Of a DNA stretch of 5,623 nt, positions 3,651-5,623 are shown one piece after another (the first letter of the stretch is position 1; every line of letters begins with the position of its first letter). Under the pieces are notes generated by a model. The model saw only the letters and a list, made by a program, of their open reading frames with translations, was not told the DNA's origin and made no database searches. Source of the stretch: an uncultured Lachnospiraceae bacterium (GTDB taxonomy: Bacteria > Bacillota > Clostridia > Lachnospirales > Lachnospiraceae). The stretch spans positions 1 through 5,623 of the forward strand of contig CADBTX010000253.1 of the NCBI GenBank assembly GCA_902797705.1, in the 5' to 3' direction. The translations under genes and the position numbers were made by a program.

Positions 3651-5623
3651 ATGGAAGCAAAAAGAGGAAATCTTTCTATAAGCAGTGAGAATATTTTCCC
3701 TATCATAAAGAAGTGGATGTATTCCGACCAGGATATCTTTATAAGGGAGCTTATCAGCAACGGCTGTGACGCCATCACCAAATTAAAGAAGCTGGAGATG
3801 ATGGGAGAGTATCAGGCTCCCGTCTCCGAGACCGACGGAAAAGAAGGTTCGGGCTTAAAGGGCAGGATAGATGTCAATGTAGACAATAAGAAAAAGACCC
3901 TGACCTTTATCGATAACGGTATCGGAATGACGGCTGAGGAGGTTGACAAGTATATCAATCAGATCGCCTTTTCCGGAGCTACGGAGTTTATCGAGAAGTA
4001 TAAGGATAAGTCTGACGGAGACCAGATAATAGGACATTTCGGACTGGGCTTTTATTCGGCCTTCATGGTTGCGGATAAGGTGACCATCGATTCCCTGTCC
4101 TATACCGAAGGGGCTGTCCCGGTACACTGGGAATGTGAGGGCGCAGGCACCGAGTATGATATGAAGGACGGAGACAGGACCAGAGTAGGTACGGAGATCA
4201 CTCTTTACCTGAATGAGGACTGCCTTAAATACTGCAACGAGTATGCGGTTCGTGAGGTCCTGGAGAAGTACTGCTCCTTCATGCCCACTGAGATCTACTT
4301 AAATGACGTGAATAAGGAGCCTCCGAAGATCGAGAAGGATAAGGACGGTAACGACATTGTTCCGGAGCCTCCAAAGAGTGTGAACGACACAGCTCCCCTT
4401 TGGACAAAGGCGCCTAAGGACTGTACCGATGAGGAATATAAGGAGTTCTACAGAAAGGTCTTCAGGGATTACAGGGAGCCTCTTTTCTGGATACATCTCA
4501 ATATGGACTATCCCTTTAACCTGAAGGGCATCCTTTATTTCCCGAAGATCAACATAGAGTATGAGTCCATTGAGGGTGTGATAAAGCTTTACAACAATCA
4601 GGTATTTATCGCAGACAACATTAAGGAAGTGATACCGGAGTTCCTTATGCTATTAAAGGGTGTCATCGACTGTCCGGATCTGCCCCTTAATGTGTCAAGG
4701 AGCGCATTGCAGAATGACGGCTTTGTAAATAAGATCTCCGAGTACATAACAAAGAAGGTGGCAGAAAAGCTTTCCGGACTCTGCAAGACGGATAAGGAGA
4801 ATTATGAGAAGTACTGGGAGGATATCTCGCCCTTTGTAAAGTACGGCTATCTCAGGAATGACAAGTTTGCTGAGAAGATAAACGACTATATCCTCTTCAG
4901 GGATATAAACGGGGAGTTCCTGACTCTTCCTGAAGCCCTGAAGCTGCCCTCAACTGCTGAGGAAGCAGAGGAGGCTGCGGCTGCTGAAGAGAAGACAGAG
5001 GAAAACGCCGGAGAAAAAGAGGCTGCTGCAGAGGAGTCTCAGGAGAAGGAAGAGTCTGCAAAGGAGGCTCCGGCAGAGGAGGCTGCTTCTCAGGAAAAAG
5101 CTGAGGATAAGGCTGAGGAGGCTCCGGAAAGGAAGGAGACCATCGTATACTATGTTACGGATGAGAAGCAGCAGAGCCGCTACATAGACATGTTCAAGCG
5201 TTCAAAGATGAATGCGGTGGTCCTTACCCACAATATAGATACACCCTTTATGCAGTCTCTGGAAGGAAAGAACGAGGGCGTTAAGTTCATGCGTATAGAC
5301 GCCAACGTTACCGAAGCCATGACCGGCAAGGAGTCAAAGAAGGAGACCGCGGAATTCGAGAGTATTGCGGAAAAGGTCCAGAAGCTCCTCCGAAAGGCCT
5401 TTAAGAAGGAAAAACTGGAGGTTAAGGTACAGAAGATCAAGGATAAGCATGTGGCAAGCGTCATCACTGTGTCCGAGGAGACAAGGAGGATGCAGGACAT
5501 GATGAAGATGTATTCCATGGGAGGAAGCAGCGACTCAGACCTCTTTAAGGATGATGACGGACAGACCCTTATTTTGAACGCGAACCATCCTCTGGTGAAG
5601 ACCGTTATGGAGGAGCCGGAGAG
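3651..5623 (+). CDS. htpG: Chaperone protein HtpG (bacterial Hsp90), 3' end cut by the window
   Basis: Cytosolic ATP-dependent dimeric chaperone of the Hsp90/GHKL family. 657 codons are visible with no stop; by comparison with E. coli HtpG (624 residues) some 40-50 residues remain beyond the edge. The N-terminal ATPase domain shows IRELISNGCDA with catalytic Glu33 and Mg-binding Asn37, DNGIG (88-92), the lid glycines GHFGLGF (128-134; the usual Gln is His129) and GTEITLYL from 180. The middle domain contains LPLNVSR with Arg350, equivalent to the ATPase-stimulating arginine of Hsp90. The dimerisation region includes RRMQDMMKMY and the LNANHPLVK motif near the right edge. Between LTLPEAL (424-430) and TIVYYVT (497-503) lies a Glu/Ala-rich insertion, residues 434-496. 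The motif SNGCDA replaces the more common SNASDA, which I believe is usual for this clostridial branch. Control by CIRCE/HrcA is indicated upstream. Confidence 0.97.
   Translation, partial: MEAKRGNLSISSENIFPIIKKWMYSDQDIFIRELISNGCDAITKLKKLEMMGEYQAPVSETDGKEGSGLKGRIDVNVDNKKKTLTFIDNGIGMTAEEVDKYINQIAFSGATEFIEKYKDKSDGDQIIGHFGLGFYSAFMVADKVTIDSLSYTEGAVPVHWECEGAGTEYDMKDGDRTRVGTEITLYLNEDCLKYCNEYAVREVLEKYCSFMPTEIYLNDVNKEPPKIEKDKDGNDIVPEPPKSVNDTAPLWTKAPKDCTDEEYKEFYRKVFRDYREPLFWIHLNMDYPFNLKGILYFPKINIEYESIEGVIKLYNNQVFIADNIKEVIPEFLMLLKGVIDCPDLPLNVSRSALQNDGFVNKISEYITKKVAEKLSGLCKTDKENYEKYWEDISPFVKYGYLRNDKFAEKINDYILFRDINGEFLTLPEALKLPSTAEEAEEAAAAEEKTEENAGEKEAAAEESQEKEESAKEAPAEEAASQEKAEDKAEEAPERKETIVYYVTDEKQQSRYIDMFKRSKMNAVVLTHNIDTPFMQSLEGKNEGVKFMRIDANVTEAMTGKESKKETAEFESIAEKVQKLLRKAFKKEKLEVKVQKIKDKHVASVITVSEETRRMQDMMKMYSMGGSSDSDLFKDDDGQTLILNANHPLVKTVMEEPE
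4950..5138 (+). other. Segment encoding the acidic Glu/Ala-rich insertion in HtpG
   Basis: Encodes residues 434-496 of HtpG: 63 residues with 24 Glu, 18 Ala, 7 Lys, 1 Arg and 1 Asp, no aromatic residues and no Leu, Ile, Val or Met. The coding DNA is a degenerate GAG/GCT/AAG-rich tract without exact long tandem units. It is in frame and flanked by well-conserved HtpG sequence, so it is a low-complexity, probably flexible or helical insertion rather than a frameshift. Confidence 0.9.

Noticed and set aside
5180..5518. 112-codon frame on the - strand within htpG
   Set aside because: It lies wholly opposite strongly conserved HtpG coding sequence and its hydrophobic look follows from the charged codons on the other strand.
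1..5623. A new multi-gene defence, toxin-antitoxin or mobile system
   Set aside because: Every long frame is explained by housekeeping, folding or conserved unknown proteins; no nuclease, transposase, integrase, toxin or phage motif is visible.

Overview
The window reads as chromosomal core sequence from a Gram-positive anaerobe of the Clostridia, most likely Lachnospiraceae. This rests on the HtpG and glutaminyl-tRNA synthetase sequence style, frequent AGG/AGA and ATA codons with moderate GC, a lipoprotein parvulin of PrsA type, a DUF2225 protein, HrcA/CIRCE heat-shock control, and an intergenic hairpin repeat of a kind common in gut Firmicutes. The assignment is from recognition only; no search was run.

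Layout from left to right. (1) Positions 2-877, + strand: the C-terminal half of glutaminyl-tRNA synthetase (glnS), cut by the left edge. (2) A 59-base gap with two mutually exclusive small hairpins and a strong Shine-Dalgarno site, then 937-1770, + strand, a DUF2225 protein with two CxxC pairs. (3) 1774-1877: a compact structured repeat with 8-bp terminal inverted repeats and internal hairpins, lying between two convergent genes. (4) 1909-2364, - strand: a small single-pass membrane protein with an acidic, apparently disordered tail and a three-copy pentapeptide repeat. (5) 2365-2425: a 61-base AT-rich divergent promoter region. (6) 2426-3490, + strand: a lipoprotein peptidyl-prolyl isomerase of parvulin type. 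(7) 3491-3650: a regulatory region with a CIRCE operator, a good sigma-A promoter and a 5' UTR stem-loop. (8) 3651 to the right edge, + strand: htpG (bacterial Hsp90), which lacks its last few dozen residues and carries an unusual 63-residue Glu/Ala-rich insertion.

How the genes fit together: the right half is protein-folding themed, with an extracytoplasmic foldase lipoprotein followed by a cytosolic Hsp90 under CIRCE control. The left half is translation housekeeping plus a conserved protein of unknown role. I do not see a defence island, CRISPR array, transposase, phage gene or other new multi-gene system. The points most worth a second look are the CIRCE placed upstream of the -35 box with a nested alternative palindrome, the charged insertion in HtpG, the htpG leader hairpin, and the 104-bp repeat.
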